Shown in pieces: positions 55,001 to 63,400 of a stretch of 64,000 nucleotides of DNA; within the stretch, counting starts at the first letter, position 1; each line of letters opens with the position of its first letter. Origin of the DNA: Symbiodinium natans (taxonomy: Eukaryota > Sar > Dinophyceae > Suessiales > Symbiodiniaceae); assembly GCA_905221605.1 (NCBI GenBank), contig CAJNDS010002801.1, positions 370,001 through 434,000 of the forward strand, given 5' to 3'. Below the pieces are notes generated by a model. That model saw nothing but the letters and a program-made list of their open reading frames with translations. It was not told where the DNA came from and did no database searches. The translations under genes were made by a program, and so were the position numbers.

Positions 55001-57154
55001 GAGCCGATGGGAGGGGGAGTACCTCAAGAGCATGATCGTGATAGTGGCAACCAGAAGAACACGGTGATCCACCTGGGCGAGGAGGCGATCGCGGAAGGGG
55101 GCCAGTTGAGCAACCCGAGCAACCCGGGAGATGGCGGCAGAGAGCAAGTCGAAGGCGATGATGACGCCCAAGGTGGGAGAGAAGAAGAAACAGCGCCCAC
55201 AGTCGTGTGGTCCCCGCCGCCGGTGCATGAGCTGGGGGCATGGGGGCTACAGCAACAACGCCGAGTACTGAGCGAGGATGAGGGGCAGTCGTCGTCGAGT
55301 GAAGAACACCGTAGGCGTAGACTCCAGGGGGCTGCAGGGGATTGATAAAGGTTTACGGGGGCTGTATGTAGCACCTTTTCGGGGGGAGATCCTCGGCATG
55401 GCCCAACCGCACTTAGTTTCACTCCGGGCCAACCCTGGGACACCGCAAAGGGGGCCCAACAACCCACACGCTCCCCGCCCGTAAGAATGATTGTTTAGTA
55501 TCCCTAGCGCTGTATGAGGTTGTTGGAGAAAGGGGGGGAGCAGCCACTGAGCAGTAGAGAAGCACTCCGCAAGGGGGCCCAATAAGAGGGGGAAAGGGAG
55601 GTTGACTTCGGGAAGGTTCTCTGTGAGGGGTCGAGGGTCGGGGTCAGGCTGTCACGACTTCTAAGGGCGAGGTTTGGAGGTTGGGGGCTGAGGGTTGAGG
55701 GTTGGGAACCGTTTGGGCAGAGCGCTGGACCGGCGTATCGCCCGGGGCGCGGGGGGTGCGAGCAGGGGGGCGACAAGGCCCGAGCTCAGATGGCAGCGGC
55801 CAACAGGGCTGCAAGTGTGGGAGTAGTCCGAGCAAGCGGAACTGGGGGCGCGCTGTCGCGCGGGGGGGGTTCCCTCCATGCCCCAAAGAAAGAAAGAAAG
55901 AAAGAGCTAGAGAGAGCGCGTACAGAACTCTCCGACCAGACGCGGGACCGGGGCGTGCTGCTGCGCGGGGGACATTCCCCTTGCCCCAAAGAAAGAGAGA
56001 GGGAGAGAGAGAGAGAGAGAGAGAGAGCGCGCAAAACATGAGAAGTGAGAAGAAGAAGAAGAAGAAAAAGAAGAAGAATAATAATAAGAAGAAGAATAAG
56101 AAGAAGAAGAGGGATGGAGGGAGAGGGAGGGAGGGAGGGAGGGAGAGGGCGGGAGAGCGAGGGATAGAGATCATGATCCACGACGTGTAGGACGTATGGT
56201 TGGAAACGAAGCACGTGTACAGTTCGCTCATCTCCGATGCTCTGCTCTGCACTCCGTTCTCCGTTGTGGTTTGGGTAGATCTTCCTGTGTCCTATGTACC
56301 TTTCTGGCCGGTGTGCCTGTAACCTGGAAGGCCCGTTTGGGGATATTTCTCAGTCGGTTCCACTGCAAAAGGAACCGGTTTTTGAGATCAACCTCACTGA
56401 ATGTGCTGTTTGCGGCAGGTGCAAGTGCTCAACCTCGTCGCAGACATGGAGGCTCACCGCCCGCAGTGCTTGGTTGATTCTCAGAGAAGACTCTTTTCAC
56501 CTGGCATCGCTCGTGGCAATCCTCGTAGTCAACCTCTGCTGCTGCTGCGGACTACCTTGCAAATTTCCCAGCTACACCTCGAGACTCGAGAATCCTTGGA
56601 GAGGCAGCGTGGCCAGTGGCCGCCTACAACGTCCTCAGGAGAAATTGCCACGCCCTGATTCGGTGGACTCAGTGCCGAATAAGGGGCCAGGGCGCTGAAA
56701 CCGGGGTGGCATGTGCTTGGGAGCGAAACAGCAAGCCAAACCCTAAACCCTACACCCTATACCCGGAACTCTCTGTGCCTGCGTCCCTTGGGCCTTGAGT
56801 TTCAGCCGGTGGAGAGTGGAGGGTTTAGGGTTGTTTGCTTGCGCCCACTCGAGGCTGTCACTTTGTGGATGAGCTTTGCAAAAAGATCGGCCTTCATCTC
56901 GGAGGTTTTTTGAGGGCAGCCCTTGTCGAAGCAGCCCTGTTAAGTTGCGAGCACCAGAATCCCAGAATCCCTACCCCCTCCAAAGCCCCCAAACCCCCAA
57001 AGCCCCGAAACCCTTAAACTCCCACAACCCCTAGCAGCCCTAGCACTCAAAACCCAAACACTAAGGTGTGGGTGGCATCCCTCCACGGCTGATGAGCCTA
57101 GCGAGTGCTGGTCGCGCCCCCGGCATGCGCAACTGCGCGCAGTGTAGGGTTTAG
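49094..57154 (+). CDS. PPPDE (DeSI-type) cysteine isopeptidase, nine exons
   Basis: Papain-like thiol peptidases of this superfamily remove SUMO or ubiquitin-like modifiers. Exons 49094-49204, 49776-49823, 50375-50419, 50650-50730, 50985-51014, 56419-56458, 56608-56646, 56854-56904 and 57066-57154 join in one frame to 177 residues and a TAG. Seen: VSVHVYDLGASERISLLN (first strand), VLRPFGTGAFHCGVEV (catalytic His, about residue 48), IYGLEWSFS, RTGVFSAWPKQ, SMGFTSKTE, WPVAAYNVLRRNCCHF (catalytic Cys, about residue 132), VDELCKKIGL and GGIPPRLMSLASAG. Order and spacing match DeSI/PPPDE proteins. Donors are GC at 49205, 49824, 50420, 51015, 56459 and 56647, and GT at 50731 and 56905. The start ATG precedes a short Gln/Pro-rich leader. 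The third donor and fourth acceptor are the least certain. Intron 5 is 5.4 kb and holds large open frames. Confidence 0.88.
49850..50012 (+). repeat. Telomere-variant array (GGGGTTTA / GGGGTCTA)n in PPPDE intron 2
   Basis: About twenty 7-8 base units with one extra G compared with TTTAGGG; a block of four TCTAGGGG units sits in the middle. Confidence 0.95.
51062..51104 (+). repeat. (GA)n microsatellite at the left end of the intron insert
   Basis: AGAGAGGGAGAGAGAG-type tract about 45 bases inside intron 5 of the PPPDE gene. A matching tract lies near the right end of the insert. Confidence 0.9.
51105..51540 (+). CDS. Intron-nested reading frame, first part
   Basis: Open in the frame beginning at 51053. 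Protein-like content: AITGGHYVPEYDPWHPAEPA and RLGAEMHLAIAWTHLAKAAL, with Pro/Thr/Gln-rich linkers. The first 17 codons come from the GA microsatellite and are unlikely to be protein. The sensible reading moves to another frame near 51500-51540, after which this frame turns into unordered Arg/Ser/His sequence although it stays open to 52180. No RNA-binding or catalytic domain is recognised. Confidence 0.35.
51535..53937 (+). CDS. Intron-nested reading frame, main part (about 800 codons)
   Basis: From GYEPVEAKPKPPPRPPGALD at 51535 the frame is open to a TAG at 53935-53937 (first ATG 51616). The first two thirds are low-complexity Pro/Thr/Gln/His with a short poly-Pro run and many G-runs that encode Gly-Gly. 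Semi-regular units of the type QQT-x-x-P-x-T-H-K-P-x-x-x-x-P-x-P-P-P-P occur. The last third is denser: AEMLNRHRHRPQPASTLQQP, LWDWAIDGPPILPLFPQDQA, WHVRIRPGHLYIPPGRRVIQ, LRKLLGADLWVLAVTNTAEA and, at the end, LRHITTAMEAILLRGGRAET. The G-runs do not break the frame over 2.3 kb, which argues for past or present coding. No named family; reverse transcriptase motifs are absent. Confidence 0.4.
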   Translation, partial: GYEPVEAKPKPPPRPPGALDQLPATPKVPPEPAPKRLQQQAPPTKQPPGGHPGTQPTAHAGGQQGAQQTAKPPPTQPAQTSPDTQPRDEQASMPPPKGQDKSHTPIRTKPPPPPPPPPPPPPQQPAAQHSDDDEHRPAAFRQPEPPQTPHTDKQPTQTPQRTKPPPPQPPTEHHQGDGDHQPATTQQTDALRTPHTHKPSGAAPAWPKPPPPQPLTDQHRSDGDHQPTATQQTKDTQTHPAGPAHMHTAGSPAAGDAQPPTDAHHDGGGGVETPEEAAARWLRNKHEGQGEQRMRNRANKAWLAWLRKQQQQAQARVQQYNRGGLAWRGDTNTGGASASAAPVDWAEMLNRHRHRPQPASTLQQPQPGTKQYTEDHTRYEQHQGGDSGEASPSQSKPRGDDQSSAAGGGELVATTDTPSTQSRGGLADEPTHHRPTTIQPGSKQDTEDRARYEQRLAQEQAGNQQRGATQPTHPTRPRGQNPQTPPDDISETHWSSTDDASSSGGPEHDADPDPDDGEEGLWDWAIDGPPILPLFPQDQAIFHMGVRGRAQWHVRIRPGHLYIPPGRRVIQRPEHTPRHTQPNRGLPLATGLDGELRKLLGADLWVLAVTNTAEAREGRGGQTTPGAAPLRAGDFAQITPDVPPVGARVQPSIVTPLHNRPGAYQGEPEGDHADTPNAPDTNPQAGSTTDTTTDTTATATTSTHTQQQGGDPPHTHAEPDHTDLMQRRGQPRTPSHMQHVTSPTAHPTPTTSTHPPATPEGEALRHITTAMEAILLRGGRAETTEMRWAIRKAGNHLQAA
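53983..54530 (+). CDS. Intron-nested reading frame, helical part after an in-frame stop
   Basis: In the same frame as the preceding part, 45 bases beyond its TAG. Starts MGGTFPTTNNPVEETLHLAE and continues LLTHWGGLTEQESGEDVSTV, RLIQQAERWLDGVQRTRSWE, TEIIGARGAIEEALRVGG and HLQHVITHLEACLGGAACVL: a clear alpha-helical, leucine-patterned region. From about 54500 an AACCCTAAACCCCC stretch occurs and the sensible reading passes to another frame, so a short intron or frameshift is likely there; this frame runs on to 54648 without order. Confidence 0.4.
54530..55345 (+). CDS. Intron-nested reading frame, acidic C-terminal part with a triple repeat
   Basis: Reads FWLMEEGHVEELWHAYYALD, then Glu/Asp/Gly-rich sequence with three copies of HDRDxGNQKNTEIHL (DNA copies at 54797-54842, 54872-54916 and 55031-55076). 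It ends SEDEGQSSSSEEHRRRRLQG and a TGA at 55343-55345. The acidic composition plus a Ser/Arg cluster at the end looks like a nuclear or nucleic-acid-associated tail. No family is recognised. It may be the C terminus of the same polypeptide as the three preceding parts. Confidence 0.4.
   Translation, partial: RFWLMEEGHVEELWHAYYALDAWADQRLDDEADVRERGAEQPDSASRKRGAPMAPPVSRKARGPGARMETEDESEGEMGCGVGEEVPRGHDRDNGNQKNAEIHLDETAADGPHGHDRIGGSQKNTEIHLEPLGGLADDLDVHLGADEDEQEEHDVMNEPMGGGVPQEHDRDSGNQKNTVIHLGEEAIAEGGQLSNPSNPGDGGREQVEGDDDAQGGREEETAPTVVWSPPPVHELGAWGLQQQRRVLSEDEGQSSSSEEHRRRRLQGAAGD
55840..56165 (+). repeat. Duplicated ~105-base unit, (GA)n, (GAA)n and (GGGA)n tracts at the right end of the insert
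   Basis: Two copies (about 55838-55920 and 55941-56037) share a GGCG-rich block, TTCCCCnTGCCCCAAAGAAAGA, a GA tract and GCGCG. A (GAA/AAT) tract (56042-56112) and a GGGA tract (56113-56160) follow. Frames through them are Arg/Glu/Lys artefacts. Confidence 0.85.
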
Positions 57155-57527
57155 GCTTTGTAAGTAAGTTGTTTCATGGGCCTTGCAATGCACGGGGCGA
57201 TGTACAGCTTTTGCGAGCAGAAGTCTGACTTGAAGTGGCTTTCTTGGATTGCGCTTGCCTGGCGCTGGACCCTGATGCTGATGTCCCTCGAAACATCGAA
57301 CCCTCCTTGGCGCCCCGCACCAGCACCCAGAAACCGAGGTGTGTCGCTGGTGGAGTATGGCCAGGCACATCTTTGATGTGTCTGCTGTTTTTGCAACCCC
57401 AGACCCGCCAGGTCTGCATTGAGGATTTCCGCGCCCAGGCAAATTTTTAGCCTCAAGCTAGCAGAGGTCGAGCAAGAAGTCTCATTGGCCTTTTCACCCC
57501 GCCGTGGCAGCAGTGCCACAGCATGAG

Positions 57528-58007
57528 ATGGGTGCCCTCATTGAGGAGATCGTGAAGTTGTGTCAGCAGGAGGCTGTCGAGATGCAGGAGAAGGCCATGG
57601 CGTACCTGTTCTTCGAGGAGGACGGCCAAGAAATCTTCAGGATCGGTGACGCCGGACAAGGCGACATGTTCTTCAAGGTGGGAGTGCAGAAAGTGGCCGT
57701 CCTGCGCAGGGATGGCAACACCAAGAACTTGGTCCAAACATCCCCTCCCCGTACGGTGGGGTGCATTCTTCCGGGCCTCATGCTGTTTGGTTACCAGCGT
57801 GGCATCTTCATGAAAGGCGCCTTTGCCATCGACTACACCTCCAAGGACGGGCAGAGCAAAAGACTCTACTGTTCCGCGGCGGGGTCGCCCAACCCTCAGC
57901 AAGACTTCGAGATCATGCGCAACGCGCTGAGGAAGGCCGAGCCTAAGCTGCAGCACATCCCGATGGCGGACTGGGAGGAGGGAACGCTGTGGAAGGCTTC
58001 CCCCTAG
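57528..58007 (+). CDS. Small soluble protein, possibly PH-like; 159 codons in one exon
   Basis: Starts MGALIEEIVKLCQQEAVEMQ and contains MAYLFFEEDGQEIFRIGDAG, MFFKVGVQKVAVLRRDGNTK, CILPGLMLFGYQRGIFMKGA, SKDGQSKRLYCSAAGSPNPQ and a final helix DFEIMRNALRKAEPK, ending in TAG at 58005-58007. A run of strands closed by one C-terminal helix recalls a pleckstrin-homology fold, but no PH signature is certain. The frame is open upstream to 57462, so a 5' exon may exist; a likely splice acceptor (GTGGCAG) lies just before the ATG and could serve spliced-leader trans-splicing. It starts about 370 bases after the PPPDE stop on the same strand. Confidence 0.65.
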   Translation: MGALIEEIVKLCQQEAVEMQEKAMAYLFFEEDGQEIFRIGDAGQGDMFFKVGVQKVAVLRRDGNTKNLVQTSPPRTVGCILPGLMLFGYQRGIFMKGAFAIDYTSKDGQSKRLYCSAAGSPNPQQDFEIMRNALRKAEPKLQHIPMADWEEGTLWKASP

Positions 58008-58036
58008 CCCCGCATCTCGTTCCCCGGTTTCCGCAC

Positions 58037-58330
58037 AGGGTCCAGGTGCCGATACATGGAATGTTTGGGCCCTAGAAGTAGTTACTAAGTAGTTACCCAT
58101 GAACTTTCTTTGATTTGGAAGTTCATGTCGTGTTGGTACATGGACCCTGGACCCTTTAGATTTTGTCAGGCTGTTGCGAGACTTTCTTCGCTGTAAAGTT
58201 CCACGTAGCACTAGGCTGGTCTCGGACAGGAAAAACCGTTGGGCCTGCGCTCGCTGAGGGCTTTCCCAAAAGGGTCCAGATGCCGGTATGTGGATTATTT
58301 GCGCCCTATAGAAGTAGTTGCTGCGTACTT
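58037..58330 (+). repeat. Direct repeat of about 55 bases between two genes
   Basis: Copy 1 at 58037-58089 and copy 2 at 58271-58328 share AGGGTCCAGnTGCCG, then T(A/G)TGGA, GCCCTA and GAAGTAGTT, at about 75-80% identity by eye. The repeat sits in the 460-base spacer between the 57.5 kb and 58.5 kb genes and may reflect a duplicated 3' untranslated or promoter segment. Confidence 0.7.
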
Positions 58331-58467
58331 TGACGGGATTTCTAAGTTCACATGATAGGTAAGTGGCTGTCGACTTTGCGGTGGAGCGACACCAGCACTC
58401 CGAAGCTTTTGCGTTCCGACAGCAAAGCCAGCTTAGCCGCACATCCCTCAGACCGCATTGTGTTGCA

Positions 58468-59712
58468 ATGGTGGCCGGCATGACCAGGCGATTTCGGTTC
58501 CTGCTGATGGGCTTGGCCGTAGTTTTGCTGCGCATGCCGGCATTTCCTTCAGATCCGACGCCCTTTGTCGGAGGCCTCCCAAGAGTGCCGCGGAACAAGA
58601 AGGCGCGGACACTGCCTAGGGGCCAAGGGCCGGTGGAAACCTTTTCCAGCGCCGTTGCTGGCCACCTTGGCAGCAAGTTCAGCGAAGAGCTGTGGAGGCG
58701 GCTGGAGGACTTCCATGCGTTCTTCTCATCCAGCAATTCCAGCACCGATGCCGCAAATCGCAGAATCAAGTACAAGCTGCGTTTTCACCCGGATCCAAGC
58801 CATGATGGCGAAAGGATGAAGACAGTTTACTGGAACCCGTTTAAAGCCTCATTGGCAGTGGTGTTTACCAAGCTGGAGTGGGACATCACGAGTTTCGAAA
58901 TGAGATGGATCAATGACGAAGGTGAAGTGGTAGTGCTCAGCAACGAAGATGATGTTGAATATCTCTTGGAAGAAAGCAGCAATAAGACTTTGGTTGTTGA
59001 CGTCCAGCTGAAGCAACCATCCGCGATGGAGAAAATCAAGGAAAAAACGCAGCAATTGGCAGATGCCCTTGTCCAGAAGGCGAAGCACTGCATCTGCGGT
59101 GGAGGCCAAATTGAGCAGAAACACGTTACGCAGGCTGAGGAGGCACTGACCGGCACGGATCCCCGCGTGACCAACATGGAGGCTACAAAAACTGCCCTGA
59201 GCCAAGAGAACTTCGACATCGAGGCATTTCCGGAGCCAGTTCCAAACATCGCCGCCAAGCTTGGCATGTCAGAGAATGAGTCCAGTTTGCTGGCGCTGGC
59301 CCAATTTGTTGACAGGCAGGCCAGCGCAGACATGAAAACCTATTACGACAACCAGGGCAGGCTCGTCAAACGAGTCACAAGTTGGCGAACCATCCGAACA
59401 AATTCGGCGCGAGGCAAGCCGGACAAGATCCACCTTGTATACGGTGATTTCGTTTTCAAGTGCAAGGTCCCGGAGGGTGGGCTCGAGATGCAACGGACAA
59501 TGATACTGGAGAAGTACGTTGACCTCCGAGCGAAGCTGGAGTGGAGACAGCAACTCGAAGAGGATGCACAGCATGTCCCCGTTCTCCTGTTCAGCAAACA
59601 AGCTCCATGTCTCGATGGCAGCTTGGACAGCATTCACACGCAGGCGGAGGTTCTTGAGCCAAACCAGACGTTGGATGCGAGTGAGCCCGATGTCCAAGAA
59701 GCTGGGGAATGA
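58468..59712 (+). CDS. PB1-domain protein with signal-anchor or plastid-targeting N terminus
   Basis: 414 codons from ATG 58468 to TGA at 59710-59712; no stop precedes it in frame until about 58360. Residues 7-22 (RRFRFLLMGLAVVLLR) form a hydrophobic signal-type segment followed by PAFPSDPTPFVGG and a basic stretch, the layout of peridinin-plastid or secretory leaders. Residues about 99-180 form a PB1-like domain: RIKYKLRFHP, an Arg/Lys-containing first part, and an OPCA motif at about 146-167 (RWINDEGEVVVLSNEDDVEY). PB1 domains pair with other PB1 domains head to tail. A Cys pair (HCICGGGQ) lies near residue 212. The rest (IHLVYGDFVFKCKVPEGGLE) is unassigned. A PB1 behind a signal peptide is unusual. 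The compact single-exon structure may point to a retrocopy. Confidence 0.75.
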   Translation: MVAGMTRRFRFLLMGLAVVLLRMPAFPSDPTPFVGGLPRVPRNKKARTLPRGQGPVETFSSAVAGHLGSKFSEELWRRLEDFHAFFSSSNSSTDAANRRIKYKLRFHPDPSHDGERMKTVYWNPFKASLAVVFTKLEWDITSFEMRWINDEGEVVVLSNEDDVEYLLEESSNKTLVVDVQLKQPSAMEKIKEKTQQLADALVQKAKHCICGGGQIEQKHVTQAEEALTGTDPRVTNMEATKTALSQENFDIEAFPEPVPNIAAKLGMSENESSLLALAQFVDRQASADMKTYYDNQGRLVKRVTSWRTIRTNSARGKPDKIHLVYGDFVFKCKVPEGGLEMQRTMILEKYVDLRAKLEWRQQLEEDAQHVPVLLFSKQAPCLDGSLDSIHTQAEVLEPNQTLDASEPDVQEAGE

Positions 59713-60430
59713 GCCCGATGTCCGGCCCAAGATCCTCACGGGTCTCCCAAACCTTGTGGTACGAGGATGTGGAGACCTTGATGAGCCATCACCAGAGTTG
59801 GTAGGAGTCCCCAGCCGTAGTTTATTAGGTTCCTTTATCTGATGACCCCTGTACTACCAACTCTTCCGACCTGCTGGACGCAGGCTCGCCTGCCTTGGAT
59901 ATTGTCCTGGCGGGCATTTGGCAGCAAGGGGCGCAAAGCAGGACAGACCGGAGCTGGCCGAAAAGCGGAACAGACTCTAGCTACACACTACTACTAGCAC
60001 CATGCTTAGAGCTAGAAGTCCAACAACAGCTACAACCACTAACCCTACTACGATGACGAATGCCGCTACCACGAACTACCACTGCCACGGCCACGCCACG
60101 CTGCCAATGCCGCTGCCGCTTCTTCAACTACTTCCAAGACAGGGCGAGGGACGAGGATGACCTCGGTGCTCATGGTACTGATCATGATGATAGTGATGGT
60201 TATCATAGTGTTATTGTCATGACCACTACACTTGGGGACGTTCAGCGGTTCCAGAATTGTCCGCTTGGCGCAAGGCAGCCGCAGACTATGCCTGCTGCGC
60301 TAGCGCGACCAAGGCTCGCCACCATGTCACTTGCTGCTCCCGTTCGCGCAAACCCCACACGTGTTACGAAGCACAAGCGCGACGCATGTCTACGACAGTT
60401 TATCCGTTTGTATAATCTTCCAGGGGAGGG
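59713..60430 (+). other. Spacer with short low-complexity stretch
   Basis: Just past the stop, the 14-base string GAGCCCGATGTCC(A/G) occurs a second time (59681 and 59711). Around 59985-60120 there are degenerate CTAC/CCAC/GCCG triplets. No gene is seen. Confidence 0.5.
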
Positions 60431-63400
60431 CGGGCTTTAGGACGCGCCAGGTCTGTGCCTTGAGCTGCTGCTACGACAGCACGGTGGAGAGGAGCTACCA
60501 GGACAGGAGGGAGCAGCTGCGGTTGTGTAGGGTTCGAGGCTGTTTCGGGCTTACGAGGGCTTTGCTTGCGGCCAGAAGGCGCCAGCCTTCATCGGCGCTC
60601 TAACGTGGGTGTATCTCCGCTTGTGGATCGGTGACTTCTCTTCGGTGCACTTCTTAGCTTCCGTGGCGGCCTTGCTGACTCTTGGGAGCGCCCTCGAGGA
60701 GCTGGCCACGCCAAAGGCGCGCTTTGCGAGCCCTTCCGCTCTTCGAGCGTTCCAGCCCCAAAGTCCCCAAAGTATAGCAAAGAGGCTCCAACCGTCAAGC
60801 CACCAACTGTGGCTTGTTTTGGGGGGGGGAAGTGAGCACTCAAAGTGACGCCTGTTCTTGGGTTCAGGTGAGCACGCAAAATGACGCTGAGGGAGGGGGG
60901 TTTCAAGGGGGGGCATGCAACCCCAGGTTCCGTATAGAACTCCCCACTTCTACCGCTGGCTCCCTGAGCTGCCCTGAGCCTCCCTAAATACCTACCCCCC
61001 TTCATCCCCCCTCCCTTAGGAACCCCATTAATCTGGGGATGCTTGTGGGTTCTGTGCAGAGCGATTGGCGCCGCTTACGGATCGATCGAGGGGCTCCGCT
61101 GGGTTCACCTTGCGACGCCATGTCGAAGCCTTTGGAGCAGCCACTGGCAGGCCCGCTCGAAGTTAAAAGCAAGACACCAAGTACAACTGAACGTGACGAC
61201 TCTTATACAAACTACCATTGTAAACTCGACCTAGTTAAAGCACAATTTACTTTGGGAGGGGGGCTCAGGGGGGGGGGGTCGGGGCCATGAAGATCCTTTC
61301 GGCACTTTGAAGCCCGGAACTCTGACAGCAGCTCAGGCACGAGCGCGGAGACCTGCTGCTTCTTGGCGGAGGGCGACATGGGGTTTACGAAAATAGGGGA
61401 CGCCCCATATAGATCCCCAAATGGTAGGATCCCCTTATAAGAAGGACCCTAAGGTACCCCCCTAGCTTCGGAAACCCCCCGATATGCACGCATGCTCCTA
61501 GGCCCTAGACACTCCGCGACTGCCAAGATGCAGACCCCCTAAGGAGATCCAAGAAAGAAGGAGCCCCACCATATCCCATCGTATTCTTCATACTATTCTG
61601 ATCCTTATGTATTATTTTGATTATTGTGTAGTCATTATCATTACTTTTTGTAGTTTCCAGTGCAGAGCCTAAGCTTTGGTCCTAATTACCTTCCAGCTAT
61701 AATACTAAGGGCTCAATGGTCTAGTTTCCTGGCTCATGATTCCAAGGTGTTACACGGTTATAGCTGGAGAACCTGATGTTGGGGTCCCGAGGGTGGGTTC
61801 TTAGTGGCTTGGAAACAGAGGTTGGGTCTCAAGGTGTGATGGGTGAACAAGGAAGCGTTCTATCTTGCGGTCATGCCAAAAGCCTTATTACAGGAGCTAG
61901 ATTGTCTGGGTCTTGAAGGTGTGGGTGATTGAGGGAGCGAACCAGGCGTTAACAGGGTCTCAAGGTGTGATGGGTGAACAAGGCTGTGAAACAAGAGTGA
62001 GAGAGATGAATGGTACGTCCTACAGGTGAATCCGGAAGACAAGACTCATGAACTTAATACTGTTTCCTTGTGCATGAAGGTTTACCAAGAGAGAATGAAT
62101 TACGAAGAGAACGTAGTGAACGAGGAAGTGAATGAAGAGATGAATGAACGTCGTATTTCCTTCTACACGCCCTTGGGCCCAGGCTGCGGGCTGGACCGGG
62201 ACTTGCGGAAATGGATTCAATGGAGGAGGACGCCTCCGTACCTTCTTTTCTCAACAACAATTTGAACCCACACGAAGAGGTCAAATGCAACAATGCACTA
62301 GTGAAGCAGCCCTCTGCTTGGGGGTTTCATGGGCTTCGGGGGCGGCTGTTGGGGTGTCGTTCCTTGGGGCGCAGTTGCTCAAGACGTCCTGCACCCTATC
62401 AGAGCTGCACTGCAGAGTCAAGGGCTTCAGGCAGTTCAGGGCAGTCAAGTCGCGAAGCCCCACCGATCAGTTGCAGGGTTTTGGAGAAGCAAGTCCAAAA
62501 CCCCTAGAGATCTCCAGGCCTCACCGGGCCCTCAAACCACTGAGCCACGACTGCCATGTTGCTGCAGTCCCACGGGCAACACTAGCAGCGCGGATCGATT
62601 GCCCTGGCAAGCCGCGGCTTGGCCTGGCACTGACGGCGCGAATGCCCTCCTCCCGAAGCCTCGCATACTGACAGAGAGCCCCGTTGCGTTTGGGGAAAAG
62701 AGCCACGACCGTCCCCCTACATCCCTTTAAACCCAAACCCTAAATCCTAAACCCCACAAGAGCCCCGACGCCCTACAAAGGGATGCTCGGTGCTACTGCT
62801 GCTGGAGATGGCTTCGTATTTCTACTTTGTCCTCGAATCCCCTGCGGGGGCCTCGGAATCCACAACCATCAGGGGAGTTCCCCAAACTAACTGGGGGCCC
62901 TCTTAACATTCCCCAAAACACTAGAATCCTTATTATAGGACCCCCAAGAAGGTTACCCCTATTCCTATTCTCGGATACTTTCAAAAGGTGCTTTGGGATT
63001 TCCTACATCCTAGACCTTCCTGGGAAACCCTAAATCGTCAAAGCAGGTTCAGCACATATGGGATGACGGTTCCTTCTTTTGCTCGTTGGGCACCTGGGCC
63101 TTGTAGGGCCCTTCTGAAGGCGAGTTCATGCGCAGACCCCACTTCTGCGAGGTGCTCCTGCTGATCGGCAGCATCTTCGTCGTCAAGGCATCCTGGGCAC
63201 CCCAAAAACCTCAGAAAGCCCCTAAACTCCGAAAAGCCGATGCTCTTTAGGACCCACTGAGTTAGAGGGGAAGCTTTGGCAGCTTTCGGGTTTGGGGTTT
63301 AGGGCAGGAGACAAAATCATCCACAGCATGTATTCGAATCTCCCGAAGAGCAACCCCGGTCCCTAAACCCGTCACCCTGATATCTACACCCTCTATTTGG

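Noticed and set aside
55644-56252. 202-codon minus frame with long hydrophobic Phe/Leu runs
   Set aside because: Produced by the GAA/GA microsatellites read backwards, not a membrane protein.
57453-58775. 440-codon open frame on the minus strand
   Set aside because: It lies opposite two + strand genes with coherent domains and spans their spacer, including the direct repeats; it is a GC-rich shadow frame.
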